From Salvator merianae (taxonomy: Eukaryota > Chordata > Lepidosauria > Squamata > Teiidae), in assembly GCA_003586115.2 (NCBI GenBank), contig QVOM02000034.1:109009510-109073509 (forward strand): DNA of 64,000 bases, in the 5' to 3' direction. Below the pieces are notes generated by a model. The model worked only from the letters and a program-made list of their open reading frames with translations, did not search any database and was not told where the DNA came from. The position numbers and the translations under genes were made by a program. Positions 33,443-46,174 of this stretch are shown here, one piece after another; the first letter of the stretch is position 1, and each line of letters starts with the position of its first letter.

Positions 33443-36372
33443 CTATAGTGGTTTAACAAGACTGCTCCCGCTTGTTCTGTTCCACAGGCAGAAGTTGCCA
33501 TCTGCATTGTGAGGACTGGAATGCTTCCCTGTTCTGGTTCAGAGCAAAGGTAATACCGGCACATTCTTCAACACAATTGGCCCTGTTCCTATTGCTCAAA
33601 CATTATGTGTGGCGTGCAAGGGCAGGGTGTATCTTCCTCTATTTCTGTTTATGAAGAGTAATGTTGAAACTCCCAAAGGGAACAATGGGAAACTCTGCAG
33701 TCTTATCTCCAAAGCTCATGCAAGCTTCAAAGATGGAGTTCCAGCATGTGCAATTGGAGCAGTACAGGCAACGTTGGACCACTTGTGGACCTGTTTAGAC
33801 AGACCCACCACTGGACCAGTCCAGGGACACTTTTGGGCCACAATGGCAATTTCCACTTGTGGAATAAGTGGTCCAGTGATCATTGTGTTCCAGTATGTGA
33901 GGTAAATGCGGAAACAGCCACAGAAGGCTTCAGAAAGATCCTTGTGCTTGTGATAGTAATTGCACACACATCCAGCAGTTGGTGTGCACCTTGGCCTGAC
34001 TGAAATTTGGAGACATTACTCATATGCCCCAAAAGATTGATCTTGCAGAGCAGCAATGGGCAACCTCCTGTGAGTGTGAGTAATCTGGTTTTATCCCAAG
34101 ACTGAATTATCTAATTTACCTAATTGGCAGAGGGCAGGTCGGAAGCAGTACCTCATGCATCACTCTGTTAAAGCATACTACAAGGTCCTGATTGACTATT
34201 CAGGAATTATTGATTTAGGAGATACACGCATATGGGTTTAATTGCTACAAAATAAATTCCAGTTTTGGTAAATGTGTAATACTTACCTGGAGTGCCTCCA
34301 TTCATCTCTTTCTCCATTTTCTGACATTTATTGCCAGTAACGATACAGAATGATCACTTCTTTCTACCATCACTAATTGCTCATTTACACTAACAGAGTT
34401 GTTCCAAGCATTTGCTACTGAGAACAAGATTCCATGCTGAATTATTCCAGGATATCTATCAAGTTTGAAATCCTGTCATTTCCCTATCTCTGCTTGGATG
34501 CTGTTGGCATGGATGAGGAAAGGAGAAATGCACAGGGAGCAGTTAGTTCTGCCAGGCAGTCAGAAACATAAGATGAAATCAGAAGGTTCAAACCACCAAA
34601 ACAAAAAACACTGCTCCGGTTCAAGAAGAATGTCAGCCTTACCAGCAACTTGTAACATTCTGTTCTAGCTAGGAAGGTGCCTTGGCAGAGCCCATTCAAA
34701 GGCTGAGAATGCTTAATTGTCCAGGGATATGCTCCCAAGTGCTGAGACCTCTCATTTCTAGACTCGATTGCTCTGACAACTTAAGTCCTCCGTGAGCAAA
34801 GAACAAGAGCTTTATTCGACTGTGTCCTAACAAATAGTTATTCCAAGTACAATCAAAAGCCACCTGGTGGAGAGAGCCTTGGCAGGAAGTCTTGCTTTGG
34901 TCTTGGCAAATTCCACTTTAATCTACAACAGACCAAAATACAATTCAGCAAAATCAAAAGGAGGCTTCCAACTGGAATCTCAGCTTGACCCTGTTATTAT
35001 CCCAGAAGTGATCCACAGGACACCTTAGAGTGTGTTAAGGCAAATAAATACGCAAATAAGTCAAATGAAATTTTTCCTGACAAAGGAACAGTAGTGTCCA
35101 AAACGCACTGGCTCACACAACTTTTGGGACTGCACTATTCATGAAAAATTAAAATGGGAAGTGCCTTCTAGGCTACCTTGAGCTTAGGAGAAGCATTGTT
35201 TGGCAATGGCGATCATAGGATCATCTCTTTCTTGAAAGGTGACTGAGGCCAATGCTATTCCATTTACTTTTGTGCTTAACCTTGGCATCATCTAGCTGGG
35301 ATGAAATGGGCAACCTAGGGCTAGCCAGGAGGCAGAGTGTCTGCAGAGAACCATGCCAGATGTGGACACCTCCCATGTTTTCTTCTGAAAGAAGTGATTC
35401 TACTGTAAGACATGAGTATTAACTCCAAGAAAGGTCACCCCCTTCAAAGGTGTCTGCAGGGTGTGTACCTGTTTGGATGGCTGCCCTGCCTTCCTATGCT
35501 GACTCTTCACTTGGAATTTTGGAACACATATGTGCTACACAGCCTGAATTCTGGATGAACTTCCAAATCCTAGCTGATACATCCAGCCAGGGAATCTGCC
35601 TCTGCTACTGGGTGTTCCACTCACAGGGATATCCAGAAGTTGTGGAGGACAAATTCAAAGCTCCATCAGCTTGACAGAGCCGCTCCTACCTCTGTGATGG
35701 ATCCCCAGGTGAATTGGCTCTGTACAGACCCACAAAGGCCTTCATTTGGATGAAGCCCTTTTCACTGTAACTGAAAAGCTTGCATGCAGGTGAACTGGGC
35801 ACATTAGAACCTTCCAGTGGTGTGGTACTTTATTAAACGTTAGTGGATTTTCATCTTAACCACTGGTGCTGATGCCACCTGGGGTATTTAGCACAGAAAA
35901 CACATGGATACAATGATAATGGTGATGATATTCCTCCTTGTGCTCTTAAATTAATTCAGAGCTCTGGTGAGGAGAGGGATTAAAGGGACTTCTATTGCCA
36001 TCCCAGGGGCTTTGGAGTAGGAAAATGGATGGTGCCTTTAACGGAAGCCACCCCACTTCCAATTTGCCACTCATTATTCTTCTATTTGTTAGCTCAGGTC
36101 CTGTGTCCCCTAGGTAAATTAATCAACCCAATGATTGATTTTTTTGTCCAAGTCCTTTTTGTCCAAGTCAGCTGCTGTCAATCTTCCCCTGTATCAGAAG
36201 AAAAATGATAAGCAGACAGCACCAGTAAGAGAAGCAGCAGCAGGTCTGGATGACTGTGAATTAGATGTCAGTCCCTAATTGAAATGTGGGCTTCAGCAGA
36301 AACCCACTGATGCCAACTCTAGTATTCAGGACTATCAAGCAGACAGATGCTGGTTAACATGGAACACTTGAT
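33443..36372. other. Unassigned stretch with possible D fragment
   Basis: Mostly unrecognised. The part at about 33740-33905 (TGTGGACCTGTTTAGACAG, CACCACTGGACCAGTCC) resembles the middle of long-form D elements. The open frames at 34465-34668 and 35450-35674 match no known family. Confidence 0.35.
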
Positions 36373-36374
36373 TA

Positions 36375-36729
36375 GAGATGTGCTGAACTGGTTTGATATG
36401 TTCATTGTTCACAGCAAATCAGCTAGTTCATGAATGTTCGCATTGAACCAAACGTTGAGTTGTCTAAATATCCAAAAATTCAATCAAACCAAACCAGTCC
36501 CCCCACTTGCAAACGTGAACTATTTGATTAAACAGTTTGCATTTGCTGTGTTTTTGCCTTTGAAAAGGCCTTCTCTCAGTGGAAAAAATGGTATTTCTTG
36601 TTTTCAAACCAGTTCAAAATTGGACACGAACAACCATTTGTTCAATTAACCAGTTCACCATCAAACCAGACAAATGGGTGTTTGGTTCAATGATGAACTG
36701 AATAGATGAGTTTAGTCTATGCACATCTC
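36375..36729. mobile_element. GGGATGTGC-type MITE, second copy
   Basis: Left end GAGATGTGCTGAACTGG, right end GTCTATGCACATCTC, with TA on both sides (36373-36374 and 36730-36731). It shares the AACTGGTT/AACCAGTT-rich interior with 26291-26556. Confidence 0.55.
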
Positions 36730-36790
36730 TACACCTGACTTTTGAGCTTTTGCACATGATAGTAGACAGAATGCATAAGCCTAAACCTAA

Positions 36791-36841
36791 CAGAATTTGA
36801 TGCTAGGAGGGCGTGGAGCAGAATTTGATGCTAGGAGGGCA
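36791..36841. repeat. 28-bp tandem duplication
   Basis: CAGAATTTGATGCTAGGAGG and its following bases are repeated at once with a 28-base period. The second copy is partial. Confidence 0.9.
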
Positions 36842-38688
36842 AATGAAGGCAAGAGGCTTGTTTTGCTCTACTGTAAGTCTGTTCAGACTGTAGTGCCAGT
36901 AAAAACACCTTTGCTCCTACAAAAATGCAGGGGGAAATTATTTGTAGGTGAATTTCCTTGTTTGTTATTCAGTAGCAATAGCTTTTGTGCTCGGAGCTTA
37001 GAAAAAGACAATGCTTACATATTATGAGAAAAGTTAGACCTGCCCTGTTAATCCATGTATGCAGCCAATTCAACCAGAGTTCAGTGCTTATTAAACTTAT
37101 AATCCTATACATAATTATTTGAGAACAAGGGCACATTTTTCTCAAGTGATTGGGGTGATGATTTCCTTCTAAGCAAAGCTTCATCTTCCTACTGAAACTA
37201 AAGGCAAGACACCGACTGACTTATTCCTAAATCTGTTTTGGTTTAAAATGATTCCATATTTTCTGCAAATGTAAAAGCAATAATTATGAAACACACGCAA
37301 TCCTTATTTTATTTTTTAAATTTTAGCCCTTAATCTAGTAATGATTTACAGAATTGCTTTGTAGGGTGGCATCCTAAGCGTGTTTATATTTGCAGCCTTA
37401 GTATCATGCTATAAAATCTACTTTTCATTTGATAACTACCTTCTGTTCCATATACTAACAGACTTCCTTGAACAATCTTTTGATTCCAACATCCCTTCAT
37501 AGACTGGATGGGGGGAATAAATAAAATGTGCGTGGGGGAAACTTATGCAGTTTGGAAAATGATGGAAGAAAAAAAAATGAAACAGCTGTGACTTTTAACT
37601 TACAGTGGCTCATTTGCTACCATGGAAACTGTTGTGTAAAAATCAACTGAAAATAATTGCTAGGGTGAAAAATGAGGTGAAGAATCAATATGTATTTGAA
37701 GGAAAGAAATTGTACTGGTCAACTCCTACTGATGTCTTTTCGCTCACATCAAGGCTTTTAGTTTGCCAAAAGAAAAACTGTGTGGGTGATTTTTTTTTTG
37801 CTGATTCATCCTTCACCAGTAGCCTTCATCAACATCCTGGTCTGAAAATTGACTTCTGGGATGTTATTTTCATAATGTTAAATATATGATCATGGTCTCA
37901 CAGAGAGAGAGGGAGAGAGAGAGAGAGGGAGAGAGAGAGAGAGAGAGAGAGGCTCATGATCAGCAATAGGGTGCTGCCATGGTGTGGATGAGAGAGGACT
38001 GCCCATATCTCCATGATCCTGAAATGGTTCCTCGAAGTCACTGGAACCAATGCACAGGGGGAACATCACCCACAGAAGCCAAAAAAGCAGCTGAATTTCC
38101 AGCCAGACAAAATAAGTCCACTCAGAACTCTAACTGCTGAATCACCATCAGGCCAGACTCCCTTCTAGGGGCTGGGGCAGGAAATGGCCACCGCTGGCAC
38201 AGTCACTTACACACTGTAACCCCTGGTGACTGAGGCTTGCTGTTTATCGCAGTGAGAGGCAGACTTCAAGTTCAGGTTTTCTTCGAATGCCAGGCTTAAT
38301 CTTTCAACATGAACGCTCCAACTCATTTATGCAAAGTGTTGATATTACTATTTTTACTATTTATTAAATGCTTTTCATCGTAAAATCATCGGATGGCATA
38401 CACAGTTTCTCGCCACAATTCCCATTTTATAGATGGGAAAAGACATGCTTTATAAACATTACATGTTCTATTATCCTCTTTCCCACAAAATTATCTGGGA
38501 AATCCATTAGGAGGCAATTGCTGCTGAACTAATACATGCTGCAACCTTTGAACATCACTGTAATAGTAATGAAGTGCAGATTCAACTAGAAACACACTGA
38601 CTCCAGAGACCAAATACAAATTAGACTCAAGCAGAGATGGCTGAAGTTATGTCTTGAGTCATTTAGTCATTATATTCATTCCTTCATT
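36842..38688. other. Unassigned stretch with (GA)n
   Basis: The microsatellite at 37901-37952 is the only clear structure. No gene. Confidence 0.45.
37901..37952. repeat. (GA)n microsatellite
   Basis: An interrupted GA run with GGGA interruptions. ATGATCATGG before it and CTCATGATCAGC after it form a short inverted pair. Confidence 0.9.
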
Positions 38689-39265
38689 CAGACATTGCTT
38701 ACTTATTCCATTATATTTGGATGTTCCAGACTAAAGCAAGGATATTCCAGAATAAGGGCCTGTTCACACTGACCTGCTGGTGAGCTCTCAGATGCTCACT
38801 AGACAAACCCAAACTCAGTGCCGCACCATTGCAGTATCCAGGAGCATCTACAGCTGCTCCCAGTGGTACTAGCTGTGGAGAAATAAAATCAAATGGCTCC
38901 TGGCCAGTAGCATTCACACCCTCTTCCAGGAGCGACCACTGCGAGTGGGTGGGGTGGGTAGTTGTGACTGAGACTGCACATTTATATGCCGTGTTTCAAT
39001 CACCATGGCAACATCCGGCTGTGTGCTGGATGTTGCCAGGGTCACTGTCATGGCGGTCAGGCCTGGCATCTGTACTTCAAGTTCTGGTAGTCTCATACAG
39101 TGTTGTTCTAGCCCTCGAAGTGTGGATGGCCACTATGCCACTGTGTCTATTCCAGCCTAGAATAGTACCATTCTAGGCTGCAAAGTGTGAACAGGCCCAT
39201 AAGCACTCCTGGAAGTGGTTTATTCTAGAATATCCAAATATAGCAGAATAAGTAAGCAATGTCTG
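38689..39265. mobile_element. Outer palindromic element holding a family A MITE
   Basis: Left arm 38689-38738 and right arm 39216-39265 are inverted copies. Both read CAGACATTGCTTACTTATTC from the outside, followed by a TATATTTGGAT block and TTC(C/T)AGA(C/A)TAAA. Only short spacers separate the arms from the A9 element between them. The class of the outer element is unknown and its target duplication could not be read. Confidence 0.65.
38756..39198 (-). mobile_element. Family A MITE (copy A9)
   Basis: Left end GGGCCTGTTCACACTG and right end AAAGTGTGAACAGGCCC are nearly perfect inverted repeats. Internal modules are in the reverse order of A4: ATCTACAGCTGCTCCCAG, ACTAGCTGTGGAG, CACCATGGCAACATCCGG, and the subterminal loop CCTAGAATAGTACCATTCTA. 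The flanks end and begin in ATAA, so the duplication is ambiguous by one base. Confidence 0.85.
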
Positions 39266-40003
39266 GATGCAGTCTAGATTTCTTGCTAACAAATTTTGAG
39301 ACTAAATAGTAAATAATTATCATAGTATTCTGTGAGACAATTTGGTTATTAAGGGGACTGTCATAATCAGGATTATTCTTGTAACTCCTTGCACATGACT
39401 TCAGGAAGCACATTGCCAGCATATGAATCGTTTAACCTAGCTCCAGAAAATATGTGTTCACAAGACATGATTTTTTTGAAATCTTTTTGATCTCATGTTG
39501 ACTCATGTTCTGAATGGACATGCCATTCACATAGTCAGAATGCTCTTGAAATTCTTTTGGAAGGCAATTGCAAAAATGCCACAGCTTGGTTTTATCGCTG
39601 TTAAAGCCCTAGCAAAATTCTTGGTGTCACTTTCTTTCCCACAGCTCAGCCAGATCCACACAATTATTTGATTAATTATGTGCTTCAACTGATTCACTTC
39701 ATTACAGGCCAGTCTTAGTAATGAAAGATTTGCTACGTGCTGATGATTTATTGGAAACCTCAGTTCTGTAAGTATTTCAGAGAAAAACTTTCAAACTTTG
39801 TCCTGAATTGCCCATCTATTACTCTCTTGCGTTGTGGTCACTAGAAAGGTTAATATTCTTCTGTGATGGTTGCCTGACATGTAGTTGTCAATGAACTTAG
39901 AACACATGTAAGATCCTTGTAGGCAATGTGTAATGAGGATGGCAGAAGAACCAGACACTGAGACTGGAGGCTTAGGAAACCCCAGTGAAATCAGTTGTAT
40001 GGT
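39266..40003. other. Unassigned stretch
   Basis: No recognised feature. Confidence 0.45.
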
Positions 40004-40200
40004 ATTTCTGTGAGTGGCCACAGCTTTGTGGTAAAGCATCTGTCTAGAAAGTGAAAGGTTGCAGGTTCAATTCCCAGCATTGCTGCAGAACAAAGTAATG
40101 ATAAAGTACTTCTATAATTTCCAAGAAAACTGCATGGATATGTCCATATTCTTACCAGGAATCAGCCCTGACTCTATAGTATATAATAATAACTATGGTA
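40004..40200 (+). mobile_element. tRNA-derived SINE
   Basis: A Pol III A box within GCTTTGTGGTAAAGCATCTG (40023-40042) and a B box within GCAGGTTCAATTCCC (40061-40075) lie at tRNA-like spacing. The rest is not a tRNA cloverleaf: no matching acceptor stem is seen. Related heads occur on the minus strand at 41155-41300, 44020-44190 and 55172-55370. The right boundary is approximate. Confidence 0.65.
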
Positions 40201-41149
40201 TTCACAGCAGGAGTCCAAGATTTACCTCAGTTTGTATTTAGTTTGCTGCCATTTGATGGGATGTTTGATTGGACTGTGACATCATAAACACCACTGCCAG
40301 CACTTACTATCATCATGGCCCCCCTGAACAGAGCAGGGGTGCATAGCAGGAGCGTTCACTGCCTGTAAAAGAGCAACAGTGGAAAGGTGGTGAGAAATAT
40401 GTGTCCCCTCCCATTTCTTAGATTAGTAAAATTTCCATGGGAAATAAATAGGATTTTAGCATGCCCACCAAAAGGATAGAGAGAGCCCAATTGGCTCAGT
40501 CTGTAAACACCTGTTGAAAAAGTAAAAGTCTAGCCCATAAAGAATTAGAAGTTGGAGTGGTTTTGGAAAAAGATGCAAAGTTTTATTCACATGGCTAACT
40601 CTACTGAATTAAGAATGGCTATCAAAAATATATATTCTGAAGCACTCCCCTCAACATCTGGTGCATGTGTTGACCCTAAGTCTGTGGTGATGATCACAAT
40701 AGCCTTTGTCTTGCCATGTTTAAAACCTGTGTCCTTCCCTGAGCTACCTTCCCCACCTTGGGAATTCAGCAGGTCTCAGCTCCAAGAGCTGGAATTTATA
40801 AAGGCCAGAGGGTGACTTTGTATCAGATAATGAAAACAAGCTTGTTAGCTCAGGAGAAGGGACTCAAATGTTGCTTTTGAATAGGGGTACTGAGAACAGT
40901 GTTGAGCGTCACTGAGAAGAATTCACACGGGAAGTTGGGCTGTAAAAAAGACTGCTTTGGTAGCTGTTAGTGGGCAATGAGTGTTTTCTTCAGTTGGTCC
41001 TATCAAGCTGGATTGAGCCTATGCATGCCTGGTTATTTGAGGAACTTGACTGAGTTGTCATCCCAAGGTCTATATATATTTCCGAAGCTTCCTTTTTCTG
41101 AAGAATAGCAGTTTTGTCAAAGCTGCTGCAATGTTTGTTTTTGCTTGGT

Positions 41150-41302
41150 ACCATCTAGTCAGGGTTTGCTCTTGGTAACTACAGGGACATGCCCACGGAC
41201 TATCTTGGGAGATGCTCACTTTCTCTAGGGATAGTTCTATGGATTGAACCTAGAACCTTCTGCTTTCCAAGCAATCATCCCATCACTGAACTACAGCATT
41301 TA
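41150..41302 (-). mobile_element. tRNA-derived SINE, minus strand
   Basis: On the minus strand the head reads GTAGTTCAGTGATGGGATG (A box region) then GGTTCTAGGTTCAATCC (B box, about 41241-41257). The body leftward contains CCATCTAGTCAGGGTTTGC and ACTACAGGGACATGCCC. Confidence 0.6.
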
Positions 41303-42651
41303 AAGGTCTGCAGATTTGCAGGAAAACATCACAAGAAGTTATCATCTTGCCTTATTGTGGTGAAATGAACACTGGCTTAGAAACAGCCTCTCATCCTTCG
41401 TGTTTCTCAAGTTAGTTTGGCTCAGTCATAGTATAGTCCTATTTATACTGTTGCAAGGGGAAACCTCTAACTTTTATTGTATTTTATTGTCACATACAAG
41501 TGTACGGCATCCCTATACCATTCTGGAAACCTGTGCCATCATACTGCAGACTAGTGTTACTGATGCCCACTGTGGCTGGCAGGGCAGAGGAGAAGACAAC
41601 TAAAAGGCTATGGTACCAGGACTCAGAATAGGTAGAGCTACTGGTAGGTGAGATACTGAATATTTGCAATCCTGTGTAAGCCAACATGTTAGGCATAATG
41701 TGAACTTTGTCAAATTTCTGGGGCAATACATCCATGTTGCTGAAGATAGAAAATGATGGCAAACATGAGGAAATGGTCTCATTCAAAGTAGCTTTCTTAA
41801 AAGAGCATAAAATACACCAGCATTGTATCTTCACTGAGTTAATGAAAGAATTGCATCCATACTGAAACAATTGGATAGATGCATAAGCTATAAACTATAC
41901 ATTTGAATGATGTGTTTCTTCCGATAGCATGTGTGTCAAGGTACAGAACTGAAAGTAGAATGTAATTCAGTGTACTACCGCACAGGTGTGTTCTGTCATA
42001 CGGTACCGCCCCACCATGCATGTTGATTTGTGGGAAATCATTTTTTCTGAAAGCAAACAATGCCTGGGTTCACATGGCAACTCTTCAATGTGTCTTGAGG
42101 GAAGAACTGCCACTGGCACAGCATAGATGTTGGGGGAGATCGTTTACATGTCCACGCTCTGAATCAGTTTGCAGGAGCTGCGTCACCTGCACAGGAGAGA
42201 TGATTTTTTGCTGGCCTTCCATGACAGCTGCATGTATCATGCAGGCTTCTGCAGCCCCACAGGTTGGTTTGCAGTGGAACAGGGTGGCATCAGAGTGGGA
42301 AATCCCACCTTATTAATTCAGTCTATCCCATCCCAGGATGGTTTGACAAAGTGCCAGTTTGGAGGAGAGGGGTTATCTGAATCCCCCCCCCCCTTGGTGC
42401 TTTCCTCAGGAGGGCTGAAGTTGTCCTACACAGATTTATGAACATGGCCTAAATCACACTTTGCAGACACAGAAAAGACACAGAACACATGCTTCATTCC
42501 AGACTCTTCAAACAACAGTAACCCAAGCTAACAGCATTCTAAAAGACTGAAGTTTTGAGCTGTTTCCAATCCAGGGAGTCCCTTGAACCCAAGGGTCTAG
42601 CTCAGTATTAGGAGATTTTTATGTTCATCCTATCAGATGAAGAGAAAAAAC
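41303..42651. other. Unassigned stretch
   Basis: About 1.3 kb with no recognised gene or repeat. A C9-10 run lies near 42384. Confidence 0.45.
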
Positions 42652-42654
42652 TAA

Positions 42655-43385
42655 GACCCTAGCTACACACAAATCTTACCTTACACTTCAAAATGAATTC
42701 CCAGCGTAATTGCACAAAGTTCAGGTTAAGGAGAGGATAGACTTCAATAGTTAAAGCATATCTAGTGTTCACAGAATAAGAGCTCTACCTTCTATCTGAA
42801 ACTCCTCCCACACTATAACTGATTGGTCAGCAAAAATCTCTCCTCCATTGTTTCAGTGCTCAAGTGCGTTCCTGCATAAAACTGCAAACTGACAAGTCTA
42901 AAATGAATGCAGAAGTGCATTCTTGCACAATCTTGCAAATAGAATTTTTAAAAAGCAGAACTAAAGCATTTATTCAGTCTGGATCTCTTTGCAGGGACTG
43001 ACTAGACCTACTTCCCTAAGTAGCTGACTTGCGTTCTTTTTTCCCAAGCAAGCTGCATGGCTACAGTAGCCAACCATCCATAGTGTGAAACGAGAGAAGT
43101 GGACTCAAAAGTGATCGGTCGAGTTTCTCCATAAGGAGAAAAACTAAGACAACACTCTATTTCCCTCCCCCTGGAATGTCCTAACCTCTATAAATTCACA
43201 ATATGAGCACATTAAAAAACAAAATAAAATTATTTTGGAAGAAGCAACATGCTTGGGATGTTATAAAAAGCACCATTTCATCATTTGAAAATACTGCAAA
43301 TGTGACATACAAACTCACATTTTGTTGTGATTTCAGTGTGACTAAATCTGATTTAATAGATGGCAAAAGTCGTGTGTAGTTCCCC
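42655..43385. mobile_element. Inverted-repeat DNA element, about 730 bp
   Basis: Left end GACCCTAGCTACACACAAATC, right end GTCGTGTGTAGTTCCCC, which pair through the shared CTACACAC core. TAA/CTA lies left and CTA/TAG right, so the target duplication cannot be fixed. The interior has TAACTGATTGGTCAGC and two TGCATTCTTGCA-like palindromes. No transposase. Confidence 0.5.
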
Positions 43386-44019
43386 CTAGTAGAAAATATA
43401 TAAAATGTGCAACTGTATTTTAAATTATGTATACATTTCTACTTCTCAGGAAGATTGCTATGCATTACATATTCCTTCCAAAATGTTGCAGTCCACATTT
43501 ATAAATGTTTCATATCTAACGTACACTGGCAAAATGGATACATGGGTTAAACTATGTCACTAATATTTGTTTGCATTTTTCTAGGATGTGGTAAGACTCC
43601 AGAAGGAAGGCAGGTAGCAGAGGACTGTGCTCTGTGAAAGAACTGAGTTACAAGAACCATTGCACATTAAATTGAATGAGTAAGCAGGCTTAAGCCATTA
43701 AATTATTCCTGATGTTTAGAAGAGGGAAGACCGCAGCACAGACTAAATATGAAACACAGTTTTTCCCACTAGTTCAAGCTAAAGCTGCTGACTTTTTTTT
43801 TTTTTTTAAGTATGTGTTTTGACTTAATCGTGAAATGAAATTGCTACACCCCCGGGCTACTCTAAGCAGTGAGAAATTCCATGGCATTGGCTATGCCATG
43901 GTTTAGTTTTCTTTGGAACAGAAGGTACTTGTGTGATCCCTGAGGGTTTTCAAGCTCTTCTCTCTCACCAAAAAAACCCTTCTGATACAGATAAACATCA
44001 AGTCTCCAGAGATATTGCT
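43386..44019. other. Unassigned stretch
   Basis: No recognised gene. A T-run at 43793-43808 is present. Confidence 0.4.
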
Positions 44020-44190
44020 GGTCTTAGGTGCCACTTAGTTGGGGTAAACTCATGAACACACACACACACACAGTTTTCTTGGCAGATGAAGAATTGAGCT
44101 GTCATTTCCTTCTTCCAGGGAAATGTTGGGGATTGAACCTTCAACCCACCATTTTCTAAGCATTTCCTCTACCACTGAACTGTGACCATT
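44020..44190 (-). mobile_element. tRNA-derived SINE, minus strand
   Basis: The minus-strand head has CAGTTCAGTGGTAGAGGAA (A box) and GGTTGAAGGTTCAATCCCC (B box, 44128-44146). The body carries an (AC)n run at 44054-44071. Confidence 0.65.
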
Positions 44191-44315
44191 TCCCCAAAGA
44201 CAATAGCTGGTAAAAATAATCTCTATCTTTTAAACACTGCCACTATTGCCACAATCTGAAATATCACATGGGGTCTTGCACTGCTAGCCTAAGATCAAAT
44301 GGTGAAAATAAGAGA

Positions 44316-44837
44316 GGGACTTTCTGCATGGGCCCTTCATCCAGATGAAAGGCCCATGAAGTTGTGTGTAGGCATCCAGATTTGCATCATAATATGGATC
44401 TGGTAGATCCTACCCCCCATTCTTCCAACTCTATCTGCACCAGATGGAGTGTGATCCAAACTAAGGAGGCTTAATTCAGATCACTGGTAGATCCATTTCA
44501 TCTACCAGCAGATCAGTGCAACCCTGATCCAGAACATGGGAGGCATGCAGAAGGCACACCTCCTGTGTTTGGGACTACTGGGGAGTGTCTTTCAGCAGTG
44601 TGCCATAGTGCACCACTAAAAAACACCCCACCACCACCTTGAGGTTAGGAATGTTCCTAGCACTTAGAGGCATGGGGGCACGGCTGCAAAGTTTATGCAG
44701 GCTTCACAGCTGTGGCATGTGCTAATCTAGACCAGTGCTGCCAGTGCAGACGACGCTAATCCAGCCCATGCCTTCCCGCGATCCAGATCAGTAGGCTGTG
44801 CTATTCTGAACCCAGATAGGCAAGTGCAGGAAGGACC
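44316..44837. mobile_element. Family D MITE, long form
   Basis: Ends GGGACTTTCTGCATGGGC and GGCAAGTGCAGGAAGGACC. Internal modules GATCCATTTCATCTACC, GTGCACCACTAAAAAACACC and ATCCAGATCAGTAGGC are D-like though diverged. The target duplication is unclear. Confidence 0.6.
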
Positions 44838-45287
44838 AAAGGCTTTGTGATGGGCGGGTTCAAAGAAGCAAGGACGCAGTGGCAGACTGCACGTTGGAAG
44901 GGGCATCTTTCCAGGAATCATTAGAAGCTTTTGAAATCAGGAACTCACATTAGAGGAGGCACTGATGCATCAAAATGCCATTTGCCAGCAGTTTCCTGAC
45001 TTCAGTGGCTTTGAATGTATTCCCAGTAAGCCCTTCCTTGAGTCATAGCATGCTGGCCTCTGGCACAATGATGAAGCAGGTCTGTTGCACAGACGTCTGT
45101 TTCTGTAACCTTTGGTACTTCTGGACAACTGGTGTTGTGTCAGAAGAGGAGGCTTGTGGATCTGGGGAATCACAGAGCAGATAACCAATGGTACAAGCTA
45201 TAAAAGAATGCTACCACACGAACCTTATCTCTAGTTTGGTAGAACAGGGGAATGCTGTGGATACATTTTGATCTCAGTAAAGCATTT
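44838..45287. other. Unassigned stretch
   Basis: No recognised gene or repeat. Confidence 0.4.
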
Positions 45288-45289
45288 GA

Positions 45290-45475
45290 CTAAGATCTTC
45301 TCTGCACTGGGTTTTATTCAGATTATATCCGGAATAGGTGCCTCCCATCCGCATCCTATGACAGGATACTCATTACATCTTTACAGTACATTCAGTGCAC
45401 TGGACAAGTATGGAGTCTGCATGGATTGCCATGCCACCATAAATATCCTTTAGGGTGCTTGAACAGCTGAATGGG
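45290..45475. mobile_element. Family D short element, left arm only
   Basis: GATCTTCTCTGCACTGGG followed by TTTTATTCAGATTATATCCG and GAATAGGTGCCTCCCATCC matches the left arm of the short D hairpins at 2586 and 46245. The right arm is not recognisable. Confidence 0.55.
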
Positions 45476-46170
45476 AGGAAGAACTTGGAGAGCTCTGGTT
45501 TTGGTTTTGTATTGGGAGAGAGCAGGATTCTTGTGCTCCTAAGGCTGTTAAAGGCAGGTGGGAATCTTTCAACTAGATATAATTAAAAGAAAATTTCACA
45601 TATTTATATCCTGCCTATCAGATACCTAATCATTGCTGTGTGAATCTTCTACCTCAACTGCAGAAAAGGATACAGATAATGTATGATACAAAATGGCGTA
45701 TGAGAAGATATGCAAAATTCTGTCTATTCTGCAAGCATCCAATCCATTCACAATTTAGTGACAACAAAAAATTCTGGAGCTGTGAAAATGCAAGAAAACA
45801 GCTTTGAGGGATGGTCTAGAAATAATGGAAACAAAAAAATGCAGTCTGAATTTATAAATGAAATGGATTCTCTCTGCACTGAACAACTGACCTCAGAATG
45901 CCCTTGTAAACTGACAATGATAAAAGTCATAATCATTGCTTCCAATAATTGCAACATGTCAGCCCTCGGCATGCCGTCAAATAATCAGGGAAATGCCAAA
46001 AAGACAAAAGCAAATAATGTTCAAGCAAACTTGTTTGCTTCTTAGAAATTACTCAAGCTATCTGCACAATCCTTTTTCTTGAGGGTTTTTAAAAGAGAAA
46101 GCAGTATATAACTGCTGTAAATAAAATAAAATATATAATCCACTGTACATGTGAATGTCATTGCATAGAC
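45476..46170. other. Unassigned AT-rich stretch
   Basis: Open frames on both strands near 45710-46045 have no recognisable domain. Confidence 0.4.
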
Positions 46171-46174
46171 AGAA

